Assembly: GCF_004402405.1 (NCBI RefSeq)
Contig: NZ_SOFE01000025.1
Coordinates: forward strand, 1-52,664
Direction: 5' to 3'
DNA from: Cryobacterium levicorallinum
Lineage (GTDB): Bacteria; Actinomycetota; Actinomycetes; Actinomycetales; Microbacteriaceae
Length of the DNA: 52,664 nucleotides
Below, piece after piece: positions 33,374 to 41,968 of the stretch. Within the stretch, counting starts at the first letter, position 1. Each line of letters begins with the position of its first letter. Position numbers and translations under genes: made by a program. The notes below the pieces were generated by a model. The model had not been told where the DNA came from. It ran no database searches and saw nothing but the letters and a program-made list of their open reading frames with translations.

Positions 33374-34311
33374 CAGATCAGGCCCTGTTCGGTCAGCCAG
33401 TCGTTGGCGATGTCTTCGGGGTCTTCGCCGTCAACGTCGGCCAGCGCGTTGAGCTTCTGCATTTCTTCGGTCGTGAGTTTGTCGCTCATCAGCGCCATGA
33501 CCTCGGCGATGCCGGGGTATTCATCGAGGGTGCTCTGCTTGAGCGTGAACGCGCCCTGGTAGACCGGGAAGAACTCGAGGTCGTCTCCGAGCACCACAAG
33601 GTCGAGTGCGGTGATGCGGCCGTCGGTCTGGAACACCTCGCCGAAGTTGCAGTCGTCGGCTTTTTCGGTAGCCGTATAGATGACGCCGGTGTCGAGCAAA
33701 GCCACATTGGAGTCCGGCACGTCGAGGCCGTAGGCGGTCTTGAGCCCGGGCCATCCGTCGTCCCGGGTGGAGAATTCGCTCTCGATGCAGAACGTCTGCT
33801 CGTCGATGGGCAGATCGGCGATGTCGCTGAGGGTCTTCACTCCGAGTTCGTCGGCCTTGTCGGCGCGAATCGCGAAAGCGTAGGTGTTGTTGAGGGGGGC
33901 CGGGTCAAGCCAGGCGATGCCGTTGGCCGCGTCGGCCTCCTTGGTAGCTTCGAACTGGGCTTCCTCGCCTTTAACCGGAGCGGTGTTGTTGTTGTAGGTG
34001 ATCCAGGAGGTGCCGGTGTACTCCCAGTAGCCCATGAAGTCATCGCTTTCGAGGGCCGCGCGCACGTTGGCCGAGCCGACGACCTGGGTGTTGGCATCCG
34101 TGTCCGCGCCGTGGGCGTTGAGCAGCGCGCTCGTGAGGTGGGCAAGGATGTACTGCTCCGAAAAGTCCTTAGCACCGACGGACCCGGTGAGGCCGGCGAC
34201 TTCGTCACCCTTTCCGCCAGCTGCGGCGCCGCCTCCGGAGGAGCAGCCGGCGAGCGCGAGGGCTCCAACGGCGGTTAGGGCGAGGAATGACAGGATGGTG
34301 GGTTTCTTCAT
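33373..34311 (-). CDS. Glycine betaine/choline-type ABC transporter substrate-binding lipoprotein (OpuBC/OpuCC/ProX-like)
   Basis: A 312-residue lipoprotein with signal peptide ILSFLALTAVGALALAGC (lipobox Cys near residue 23) and a Gly-rich linker. The mature part is the quaternary-ammonium receptor fold: GAKDFSEQYILAHLTSALL, then MGYWEYTGTSWITY and NTYAFAIRADKADELGVKTLSD. The Trp/Tyr-rich YWEYTGT region contributes to the aromatic cage for trimethylammonium groups in OpuC-type proteins. It ends DIANDWLTEQGLI, typical for the family. It overlaps fae by one base (TGATG). Together with two permeases and an ATPase it should import a betaine-like compound. Confidence 0.88.
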   Translation of the reverse strand: MKKPTILSFLALTAVGALALAGCSSGGGAAAGGKGDEVAGLTGSVGAKDFSEQYILAHLTSALLNAHGADTDANTQVVGSANVRAALESDDFMGYWEYTGTSWITYNNNTAPVKGEEAQFEATKEADAANGIAWLDPAPLNNTYAFAIRADKADELGVKTLSDIADLPIDEQTFCIESEFSTRDDGWPGLKTAYGLDVPDSNVALLDTGVIYTATEKADDCNFGEVFQTDGRITALDLVVLGDDLEFFPVYQGAFTLKQSTLDEYPGIAEVMALMSDKLTTEEMQKLNALADVDGEDPEDIANDWLTEQGLI

Positions 34312-34392
34312 GGTGACTCCTTGGTGTCGGGGTGCGTGTCTGGAATGGGTATGGAGGGATGAGCGGGGTTGCTGTGAAAGAAATTCTGAAAG

Positions 34393-35181
34393 TCAGGTGC
34401 CGCGGGGGCGCAGCACGTCCTCGGCGGTGGCGGCTACCCAGTCGATGAGCAGCGCGATGCAAGCCACGAGAACGGCTCCGGTAACCAGCACCGGGTAGCG
34501 CTGGAGCTTGAGGCCATTCACGATCATGTCGCCGAGTCCGCCGGCATTGATGAAGGTCGCGATGGTTGCCACGCCCACACAGAACACGAGGGAGGTGCGC
34601 AGTCCCGCGAGGATCACGGGCACCGCCAGGGGCAGTTCGATGCGGAGCAGCACCTGGTTCTGGGTCATGCCCATGCCGAACGCGGACTCTCGCACGTTTT
34701 CGTCGACCTGCTGTAGGCCGATCATGGTGTTGCGCAGCACCGGCAGGAACGAATAGACGACCAGCCCGACGAGGGCCGTGAGATACCCGGTCTGCCAGAT
34801 GATGGCCAGCAGAATGATGACGCCGACCGCCGGGGTGGCCTGGCCCACGTTGGCGATGCCGAGCACAATCGCCTTGAGCACACGCGAGCGGGTGCGGCTC
34901 AGCAAGATACCCGTGGGGATGGCCAGCACGGCTACGAGAGCGGATGCAACCACCGTGAGCCCGAGATGTTCGCGCACCCGGGCGACGATGTAGTCCAGGT
35001 TGAGGGTGCGCAACTCGATCGAGTCGAGCGTCAGGCTCGACAGCCAGAGAAAGAGCACGACGAGCACGAGCAGCACCAAAGTAGGGGTAAGGAACCGCTT
35101 GGCAGACCAGATTTCATCGCTGCGCCTGGCCTTGCGGCGCAGCACTGTCGGGACTGCGCTCGTGGCGGTCGGGAAGACCAC
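34393..35181 (-). CDS. Glycine betaine/choline-type ABC transporter permease (OpuCB/OpuCD-like), copy A
   Basis: A 262-residue permease, with a GTG start at 35181 preceded by GGAGG. After a basic N-terminus there are about six membrane helices (TLVLLVLVVLFLWLSSLTL, VVASALVAVLAIPTGILLS, VGVIILLAII and later). The inner-membrane coupling motif VRESAFGMGMTQNQVLLRIELPLAVPVILAGLR is the EAA loop that contacts the ATPase. It pairs with the other permease at 36216-36878. The N-terminal extension of about 40 residues is slightly longer than usual. The start lies 2 bases from the ATPase stop; the next gene follows after 81 bases. Confidence 0.88.
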   Translation of the reverse strand: MVFPTATSAVPTVLRRKARRSDEIWSAKRFLTPTLVLLVLVVLFLWLSSLTLDSIELRTLNLDYIVARVREHLGLTVVASALVAVLAIPTGILLSRTRSRVLKAIVLGIANVGQATPAVGVIILLAIIWQTGYLTALVGLVVYSFLPVLRNTMIGLQQVDENVRESAFGMGMTQNQVLLRIELPLAVPVILAGLRTSLVFCVGVATIATFINAGGLGDMIVNGLKLQRYPVLVTGAVLVACIALLIDWVAATAEDVLRPRGT

Positions 35182-35182
35182 G

Positions 35183-36223
35183 TCACGCCTCCGCAGTGGG
35201 ACTGAGAACGGGCACCTCGGCGCCGAGCACGCCAGAAATCTGGTCAACACTGATCGAACCGACTGCTTTGTTCAGCTCATCGACTACGGCCAGTGCCGGA
35301 AGTCCCGACAGCACGAGGGAATCCAGGGCATCGCGCAGGGAATCGGTCGTACGAACCTTGGGCCCTCCACTGGCCGCGGCGTTTGCGGGGCCGAGTCGAG
35401 CTGCGGTCACGGGGATGAGGACGAGACGTTTAATCGCAGTGCCCAGGCCGATAAACGAAGAAACGTAGTCGTTGGCGGGGTTCGAGAGAATGTTCGCCGG
35501 GGTATCGAATTGTTCAATCTGACTGCGGTTGCTGAGCACGGCAATGCGGTCGCCGAGACGCACGGCCTCGTCGAAGTCGTGCGTGACGAAGATTATCGTC
35601 TTGCCGATCGAAGCTTGCAGGCGCAGAAACTCGGCCTGTAGCTTCTCCCGGGTGATCGGGTCGGTCGCGCCGAACGGTTCGTCCATAAGCATCACCGGCG
35701 GGTCGGCGGCCAGGGCACGAGCCACGCCCACGCGCTGCTGCTGTCCGCCGGAGAGCTGCTTGGGGTAGCGGTGCGCGAAGTCGCCGGGTTCGAGGCCGAC
35801 CGTACTGAGCAGTTCGTCCACCCGGCTGCTGGTCTTCTCTTTGCTCCAGTTGAGGAGCTTGGGCACAACGCCGATGTTCTCGGCGATGGTCATGTGCGGA
35901 AACAGCCCGATCTGCTGGATGACATAGCCGATGTGGCGGCGAAGTTCACTTGGGTCAAGGGAGAGCACATCACGGCCGTCAATCGAGATGGAGCCGCTGG
36001 TGGGTTCGATGATGCGGTTGATCATCTTCATGGTGGTGGTTTTGCCGCATCCGCTCGGCCCCACGAACATGATCAGTTCGCCGGGCTGCGCGGTCATCGA
36101 GAAGTTCTGAACTGCGGCGACAGGCTGGTTGGCGTACTGCTTGGTGACATTGTTGAGTTCGATGAGCGCACCACTGGTTTTGCCGGCGATCTGCAGCAGG
36201 GCGGTGTTGGGTTGTTTAGGCAC
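35183..36223 (-). CDS. Glycine betaine/proline-type ABC transporter ATPase (OpuCA/ProV-like)
   Basis: A 346-residue ATPase. I chose the GTG at 36223, preceded by AAGGGGA and overlapping the upstream permease by 8 bases. It has Walker A GPSGCGKTT, the OpuCA-type stretch IGYVIQQIGLFPHMTIAENI, signature LSGGQQQRVGVARAL, Walker B VMLMDEPFGATDP and switch His IIFVTHDFDEA. A C-terminal regulatory part of about 90 residues (VRTTDSLRDALDSLVLSGLPALAVVDELNKAVGSISVDQI) resembles a single CBS-like segment, which in OpuCA/OpuA senses ionic strength or nucleotides. This suggests osmotic as well as catabolic control, but only one CBS unit is evident. Confidence 0.9.
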   Translation of the reverse strand: MPKQPNTALLQIAGKTSGALIELNNVTKQYANQPVAAVQNFSMTAQPGELIMFVGPSGCGKTTTMKMINRIIEPTSGSISIDGRDVLSLDPSELRRHIGYVIQQIGLFPHMTIAENIGVVPKLLNWSKEKTSSRVDELLSTVGLEPGDFAHRYPKQLSGGQQQRVGVARALAADPPVMLMDEPFGATDPITREKLQAEFLRLQASIGKTIIFVTHDFDEAVRLGDRIAVLSNRSQIEQFDTPANILSNPANDYVSSFIGLGTAIKRLVLIPVTAARLGPANAAASGGPKVRTTDSLRDALDSLVLSGLPALAVVDELNKAVGSISVDQISGVLGAEVPVLSPTAEA

Positions 36224-36878
36224 GGAGTCCCCTTGAGGTGGTTGAACGGGTGATGGCCACGAAGGCGGCATCGACGACGAGGGCGAGAAGCACCACACCG
36301 AGTGTTCCGGTGAGAGCGAAGTTGAGGGCGTTCTTGGAACCGAGCGAGCTGAGGCCCTGAAAGATGAATTGGCCTAGGCCGGGGCCGGCTACGTAGGCCG
36401 CAATTGCAGCGACACCGATCGTGAGTTGGGCAGCCACGCGCACCCCGGTGAGAATGATTGGCCATGCCATCGGAAGCTGCACGCGGACCAGCACCGTGAA
36501 TGGCGTCATACCCATGCCCATGGCGGATTCCATAATCGCTGGAGAAACCTCGCGAAGGCCGACGACCGTATTGCGCACGATTGGCAGCAGCGAGTACATA
36601 ACGAGGGCGATCACCGTCGGCGTCCAACCCAGGCCAACTGCGGGAATCAGCAGGGCAAGCAGCGCAAGCGACGGGATGGTGAGGGCCACGCCGGCAGCGG
36701 TGATGACGGCGGACCGAGGTAGGGGCTTATCCCACACCAACATCCCCACTCCGACACCGATCACCATGGCGATCACGAGGGCCACGGCCACAACGGCAAG
36801 GTGTTCGCCGAGCAACTCCAGGATGTCGTCCCATCGACGTGCCCAGAACGTCAACAGTCCGTTCAGGTCTAAAGTCAC
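36216..36878 (-). CDS. Glycine betaine/choline-type ABC transporter permease (OpuCB/OpuCD-like), copy B
   Basis: A 220-residue permease. The GTG at 36878 follows AAGGAGGA by about 7 bases and is preferred over an upstream GTG at 36896. Six helices are visible, with the EAA-type loop IMESAMGMGMTPFTVLVRVQLPMAWPIILTGVRVAA. It shares the general pattern of copy A and likely forms the second half of the channel. It is the first gene of the 10.5-kb minus-strand operon and faces the divergent iclR gene across a 137-bp gap containing a strong palindrome. Confidence 0.88.
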   Translation of the reverse strand: MTLDLNGLLTFWARRWDDILELLGEHLAVVAVALVIAMVIGVGVGMLVWDKPLPRSAVITAAGVALTIPSLALLALLIPAVGLGWTPTVIALVMYSLLPIVRNTVVGLREVSPAIMESAMGMGMTPFTVLVRVQLPMAWPIILTGVRVAAQLTIGVAAIAAYVAGPGLGQFIFQGLSSLGSKNALNFALTGTLGVVLLALVVDAAFVAITRSTTSRGLRA

Positions 36879-36967
36879 GGGCGGGTCCTCCTTCACTCAA
36901 CTCTGCGTGAACCGCGATTCAACTGAATAGCGGTGGAATACAGCGAGACTACGAGATCGTGCTCTTT

Positions 36968-36987
36968 TGCACAACCGTGGTTGTGCA
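36968..36987. promoter_or_regulatory. 20-bp inverted repeat in the divergent promoter, candidate IclR operator
   Basis: TGCACAACCGTGGTTGTGCA has perfect 9-bp arms around a GT centre. It lies between the iclR start (37016) and the first importer gene (36878), where one bound regulator could control both directions. IclR proteins bind palindromes of this kind. Confidence 0.65.
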
Positions 36988-37015
36988 TATGGCAACTGTA
37001 AACTAGTCTGCAACC

Positions 37016-37906
37016 ATGATGATCACGTTCAGCGGCTCGGATCCTGGCACACCCAAAGCAGCCCCACGGCGAAATTCCGCTGGATTACGTCGGGATCTCG
37101 AGCTTCTAGAAATTCTCGGTTCTCCAGAAGCTGACTCCTCTGGTGGGCTTGGAGTTCTTCGTGTGGCCCAGTTGGCCGGACGCGACAAGGGCCTCGTGTC
37201 GCGCACTTTGGCGACTCTTGCCGAGGTCGGTTTGGTTTCCCGCGACGAGGTCACGCAAAACTATCGTCTGGGTTACCAGCTCTACGCGCTTGCAGCGCGC
37301 ACGTTGGAATCTCGGCTCGTGCGGGCATCTGTGCCATACCTTCGACGGATGGTCACGGCGACTCATGAGACCACCCACCTGTGTGTCTTGCGCGGGGGGA
37401 GCGTGCTGACGTTGGCGAGCGAACTCAGCGAGTATGCCTTTCGCGGGCTCGGCTGGGAGGGTGTCAGTACGGCCGCCTGGCGCACGTCGTCAGGACGAGT
37501 GCTCGTGAGCGATTGGGCCGAGGACGATCTTCGGCGCTGGTATGAAGCCCACGGACATGATGAACCGGTGTTGGGTCCAGTCACACCGCTGCTCATGTAC
37601 AGCGACACAGCCGAAGCGACCTCACGCGAATCACAGGGCGTACCCCTCGTCACCGATTTTGAGAGTCTGAAGCGCGAAGTGGCGCACATCCGTCAGCGTG
37701 GGTACGCCACCGTCGACGAGGAATTCGAGAAGGGCGTCGTGGGGGTCTCCGCACCTGTCTTCGATTTTCGACGCAATATCATTGCCGCTATCAACGTCAG
37801 CGCTCCCAAGACGAGACTGGGAACTCACCTCAATGAGGCTGGAGTGTTGGCTGCCCGCGTCGCGGCGGAGCTCTCGGTGCAGCTTGGAGCGCCCGCCAAG
37901 ACCTAA
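37016..37906 (+). CDS. IclR-family transcriptional regulator of the Fae operon
   Basis: A 296-residue IclR regulator on the plus strand, divergent from the importer/Fae operon. The winged helix is GGLGVLRVAQLAGRDKGLVSRTLATLAEVGLVSRD (about residues 43-77), followed by NYRLGYQLYALAARTLESRLVRASVPYLRRM. The effector domain contains TTHLCVLRGGSVLTLASEL, AWRTSSGRVLVSDW and RQRGYATVDEEFEKGVVGVSAPVFDF. The N-terminus is about 25 residues longer than usual. An in-frame later start is not compelling. It probably senses the imported compound or an intermediate and binds the 20-bp palindrome 29 bases upstream. Confidence 0.88.
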   Translation: MMITFSGSDPGTPKAAPRRNSAGLRRDLELLEILGSPEADSSGGLGVLRVAQLAGRDKGLVSRTLATLAEVGLVSRDEVTQNYRLGYQLYALAARTLESRLVRASVPYLRRMVTATHETTHLCVLRGGSVLTLASELSEYAFRGLGWEGVSTAAWRTSSGRVLVSDWAEDDLRRWYEAHGHDEPVLGPVTPLLMYSDTAEATSRESQGVPLVTDFESLKREVAHIRQRGYATVDEEFEKGVVGVSAPVFDFRRNIIAAINVSAPKTRLGTHLNEAGVLAARVAAELSVQLGAPAKT

Positions 37907-38038
37907 TCGGAAGAACGACGGCGCTGAGACCGCGAGCACCTCGTAAGTCATTGCCAAGCCAGAGTTGATGCGCTCGGCGCGACCTCGGGTGAGTGCATCA
38001 TCACGTGGTTTCGAAACTGTCGGCCACTGTCTGGTGAG

Positions 38039-41000
38039 CTACCGCGCAAGGCGCGGAACGACAGCTGATCGGGGCGCAACGTAAGCGTGATCTTCCGCCA
38101 GCCGCTGCGCCGCGACGAGCGCAGCATGGGCACGAGCCGCATCGAGCTTCTGGGCCGTCGACTGTGGAATGGCGCCGAGCGGCTTCGCATCGATGATGGC
38201 GTAGCGGTCTCGGTAGGCCGCGACCGTGCATCCGCTCTGGCGCCACGCGACGGATGCCGACCCGCAGGGCGCGGGGCCGAGCGCTCGAGTCCAGGGCTCC
38301 CCCGCGAGCAACGCCTGGTCCAGCACGGCGGCAGCCCGCGACTCGATCAGGGCGGCGCGCTCGACCAGCGCCTGGTGCATGGTGGTATCCATCGGCCCGA
38401 GCGCGCGTGGGATCAGCCCGGCGACGAGCCGCGGCGCGCGGCGGGTGCGACCTGCTCCAGTATCCCGCGACACGAACGATGCCACCCTGGCCCGCAGCAC
38501 CGCGGCGATGTCCTGTGCATCCTCGAACCCACGCGCCGCAACCACCCTCGGCAGCATGATCGCCACGTCGACGAACTGGGCCTCGGCCCGCCGAAGCTCC
38601 GCGGTCAACGGGCCGAAGGCATCCGAATTGACTACCTCTGAAGCCTGACCAGGCGAGAGACCGCTCACTCGCACCAACGAGGCCCACCGGTCGTACTGCG
38701 CGGCTGCCGCCAGGGTCTCGTACTCTGCCGCGAGTTGCGCCACCGAACCCCACGCATCCTGCTCGGCCGCCAGAGTTTCGTGCGCGGACAGCTCGGCGCC
38801 GACGTGCTGCAAAATGCCACAGAGGATGCTGCGCGCCGTCACGTCCGCAGCGTCACCAGGCCGCGGCCCCACGTGGGCGACATCGGGCCGGTCGACGGCG
38901 ACGTAGGCGGTGTTCGCCTCGCGACCCCGCGTCATCGCCACGTACAGGTTCTCGCGCGGCATGCTCGGCGCGACGACAACGTGCGCGGTGTCAGCTGTGA
39001 TTCCCTGCGCCCGGTGCGAGGTCATGGCATAACCCAGCTCCACATGCTCAGCAACGTAAGGCGCGGGCAGCAGCACCGCGCTCCCCCACCGCCGACCCTG
39101 CCGCCGCACCTCGACCGAACCGTTGCGATGCACACCGATCACGTTCCACCGGTCGCCGTTCCGCACCCACCTGCGAGACGCGTACAGCCGGCGATCGTTC
39201 CGACGGGTGATCACCGTGTCGCCGACGGCGGCGCGGGTTCCGTCGTGCAGGGCGACTTCGCGCAGCGCGTCGACACGCCCTTCCAGAATCAGCTCGGTGC
39301 GAGCGCGCACGTTCAGCGCCGCGACGGCCTCGTTCGAGTCGCTGATCAGCACGGTCGACTTGCCCGAGCGGATGTCCGCGCGCCACGCCTCGTAGGCAGC
39401 ATCCGCCATCGCCTCGGTCGTGCCATCAAGCAGCCGGCCGTGTGCAGCGTACAGGTCGATCGAGTTGGGGTTGCCCCGGCGCAGGCCGAGGGAGGCGGTC
39501 TTCTCCCACTCGTGCACGAAGCGGTGCACGTCGATGAGTTCGGGCGCGTCCGCTCGGTCGTGAACGAGCAGCGGGAACGCGCCGCCCGCGTCGACCGACT
39601 GCAGTTGGGCGTAGTCGCCGACCAGCAGCACCTTCGCGCCCACATCCACAGCCAGCGCCGTGACCCGATCCAGCGGCAGGGTGCCCGCCAGCGATGCCTC
39701 GTCGATGATCACGAGCTGCCCGGCGCGAAATGACGAACCGAGATCGACATGGGTCTGCCACCACTTCGCCAGGTTCTCCGTCGCGATACCCAGGTCCGTC
39801 GACAGCACTGACGCGGCGGCCGCCGAGGGAGCCAGCCCGACGACCGAACCTGCACCGTGCTTGGCCTCCCAAGCCCTCCGAAGCGCGTTCATCGCGGTCG
39901 TCTTGCCCGTACCGGCCGGCCCCACCAGCACATCGATAACACGACCCGAGCCAGCGATGGAAGAGAGCGCCGCGAGCTGGTCCTCGGCAAGCCGCCCACC
40001 ACCCGGCAACCGCGAAAACGCAGCCGAACCGAGCGCCACACGTGGAGCGGTCAGAACAGCAGCGCGCTCCAGCAGGCGAGACTCAGCTTCCAGAAGCTCA
40101 GTCGAAGTGAACACGACGGAGTGCTTCGGCCGAAAGACCGACGTGCCGTCATCGCGTTGAAACTCCACAGGGCTCACAGCGAGCTCTGGCGGCGTGAGGC
40201 GCAGGGACGCGCGCTCGGCGGCATCCACTATGAGGCCGACGACGGCTTCTCGATCGGATGCCGACGCGAACCGGTACGGCATCGTTTGGCGTGCGGCCTC
40301 GGCGGTGAGATTCCAGTGCCGCCAGGTGGCGCGCTTCTCACTGACGGCCGTCATCACGCTCACCCCGAGCGCAGCCACTGCCTCGCGCGGCAGGTCCTCC
40401 GCATGCAGCAACACCGGAGTCGACCCAACCACCGTCAACGCGTCGTACCCGAGCACGCCTGAAGCGCGTTCCCGCCACGACGCCGTGAGATCGGCCAGCG
40501 AGTTCACCTGCTTCGCGGGCCGCGTGGCGAGCGTGGCCTGCGCGCGCAGCTTCATGATCGTCACCGGCCTCGGACGACGCCCGTGACTGGTCACATACTC
40601 CTCGATCAACCGATCCGTCTCAACGTCAATGTGCCGGGACCGCGTCGAGAACTCCGCAACGAGCGCCTCAGGCACGCCCGTCAAAGACCACCCGGGGTGG
40701 CGATCGCGCCCCCGCTCCCGCATCTGCCACCGCACGCCGAGCGATCGCGTGAGCTCGTCGGCAAACAGGCTCTCGTGCAGTTCCGAAAGCGCCACCACGG
40801 CCTCGTGCATCGGCCGGCCGTCGAGCGAGCGCCACTTTCCGTCGAGCACGGTCTGCACCTTGTTGCTGATCACGACGTGCGTGTGCAGGTGCGGGTCGCC
40901 GGCCCGGCTGTCGAAATGATCGAACGCCGTCGCAATCAGTCCGGTCACATCGACCTGCGCCACGGCGCCGCCCTGCGCGGTCGTGCCGGTGCGCGTCGCC

Positions 41001-41542
41001 GCGACCTCGCGCTCCATGTAGGCAAGCACCTCGGCCACCGCCGCATGGTGAGCCTGCACGATGAGCTCCTGCGTGGCCGTGTCGCTAACACCCCAGAGGA
41101 TACTCGCCGACTTCGGAATCGAAAATGTGAAGTCGTAGCCGGCCACGGCCCGCCGCCGTTTCTCGTTCGGCTGTTCCACAGCAGATGCCGCAGCCCGCTC
41201 GGTAACACCGTCACCGTCGGCGCGTGGCCGGTCCAGGGCGTGGTCGGCGGCAGAGCGATACACCGGGTATGCGCGCCCGAGGGGCTCGCCGCTCACCGGG
41301 TCGCGGCCTAGCCCGATGAGCAGTTGAAGCTGCGCTTCGGTGACCACATCGCCATCAACGACGAATCCCTCGCCAAGACCATGGAGCCCGCCGCCCATCC
41401 ACCGGCCCGGCGGCGTGCCTTCCTCGGTGTAGTAGCGAGTCAGCGGGGTCGACAGCAGGCGTTTGCCGTCACCTGCGGCGACCGTGCGCAGCAGGTACTT
41501 GTACCCGTCGCCGGCGCTCATCACCCGCATGGACACCGTCAC
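38039..41542 (-). CDS. MobF-family conjugative relaxase/helicase (TraA/TrwC-like)
   Basis: A 1167-residue two-domain protein. I place the start at GTG 41542, 8 bases after GGAGG, directly before the conserved VTVSMRVMSAGDGYKYLL. The TrwC relaxase domain has the catalytic tyrosine pair in LTRYYTEEGTPPGRW (residues 37-38) and the metal triad in DSRAGDPHLHTHVV (about 218-222). The helicase part is of RecD/TraI type: Walker A GPAGTGKTT, Walker B LVIIDEAS, GDYAQLQSVDAGG, YAMTSHRAQGIT and LYVAMTRGREANT. It nicks oriT and unwinds DNA in conjugation. No coupling protein or type IV secretion gene is in the window, so this is a partial mobility module. Confidence 0.92.
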   Translation of the reverse strand: MTVSMRVMSAGDGYKYLLRTVAAGDGKRLLSTPLTRYYTEEGTPPGRWMGGGLHGLGEGFVVDGDVVTEAQLQLLIGLGRDPVSGEPLGRAYPVYRSAADHALDRPRADGDGVTERAAASAVEQPNEKRRRAVAGYDFTFSIPKSASILWGVSDTATQELIVQAHHAAVAEVLAYMEREVAATRTGTTAQGGAVAQVDVTGLIATAFDHFDSRAGDPHLHTHVVISNKVQTVLDGKWRSLDGRPMHEAVVALSELHESLFADELTRSLGVRWQMRERGRDRHPGWSLTGVPEALVAEFSTRSRHIDVETDRLIEEYVTSHGRRPRPVTIMKLRAQATLATRPAKQVNSLADLTASWRERASGVLGYDALTVVGSTPVLLHAEDLPREAVAALGVSVMTAVSEKRATWRHWNLTAEAARQTMPYRFASASDREAVVGLIVDAAERASLRLTPPELAVSPVEFQRDDGTSVFRPKHSVVFTSTELLEAESRLLERAAVLTAPRVALGSAAFSRLPGGGRLAEDQLAALSSIAGSGRVIDVLVGPAGTGKTTAMNALRRAWEAKHGAGSVVGLAPSAAAASVLSTDLGIATENLAKWWQTHVDLGSSFRAGQLVIIDEASLAGTLPLDRVTALAVDVGAKVLLVGDYAQLQSVDAGGAFPLLVHDRADAPELIDVHRFVHEWEKTASLGLRRGNPNSIDLYAAHGRLLDGTTEAMADAAYEAWRADIRSGKSTVLISDSNEAVAALNVRARTELILEGRVDALREVALHDGTRAAVGDTVITRRNDRRLYASRRWVRNGDRWNVIGVHRNGSVEVRRQGRRWGSAVLLPAPYVAEHVELGYAMTSHRAQGITADTAHVVVAPSMPRENLYVAMTRGREANTAYVAVDRPDVAHVGPRPGDAADVTARSILCGILQHVGAELSAHETLAAEQDAWGSVAQLAAEYETLAAAAQYDRWASLVRVSGLSPGQASEVVNSDAFGPLTAELRRAEAQFVDVAIMLPRVVAARGFEDAQDIAAVLRARVASFVSRDTGAGRTRRAPRLVAGLIPRALGPMDTTMHQALVERAALIESRAAAVLDQALLAGEPWTRALGPAPCGSASVAWRQSGCTVAAYRDRYAIIDAKPLGAIPQSTAQKLDAARAHAALVAAQRLAEDHAYVAPRSAVVPRLAR

Positions 41543-41687
41543 CGTGGTCACCTCCACCGTCGTGACGAAGGTGCGCTGCGACCCACAAAGGAATTCGAGG
41601 GACGCTTCTACGCCATGTTTATGCGCACGTATCGGGCGACTGCTCTCGCCTGCCACGAGGAAATGGGTCGTCGTGGCCAAGAGCCCG

Positions 41688-41719
41688 ATGCACCCAGGGT
41701 GGCCACACTCTGGGTGCAT
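41688..41719. other. Candidate origin of transfer (inverted repeat upstream of the relaxase gene)
   Basis: ATGCACCCAG and CTGGGTGCAT form a perfect 10-bp inverted repeat around 12 bases, about 145 bp upstream of the relaxase start, followed by an AT-rich stretch (ATATCCAAATTTG). MobF relaxases recognise a hairpin next to their nic site, usually close to the relaxase gene. The 426-bp gap 41543-41968 contains no convincing gene. The assignment rests on position and structure only. Confidence 0.45.
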
Positions 41720-41968
41720 ATCCAAATTTGCTTCCCGCTGTTACTCCTCGCTTCCCACCTCGGGGAATACGGCGGTCCTTGGCCGCTCGCCGTGCCGGCC
41801 ACCGAGATCCACCCGGATCAGCTTAGAAAACCGCTGCGGGCCCACTCGGTCAGCTTCGCGACGGCTTAGAAGTCGAGCGCAATTGTGGATGCTCGCAATC
41901 TTCCAACTAGCATGTGGCAGTCCACCGCCATCAGTGGTCTTTTCATGCCGCAACTCCTCGTGACGAAT

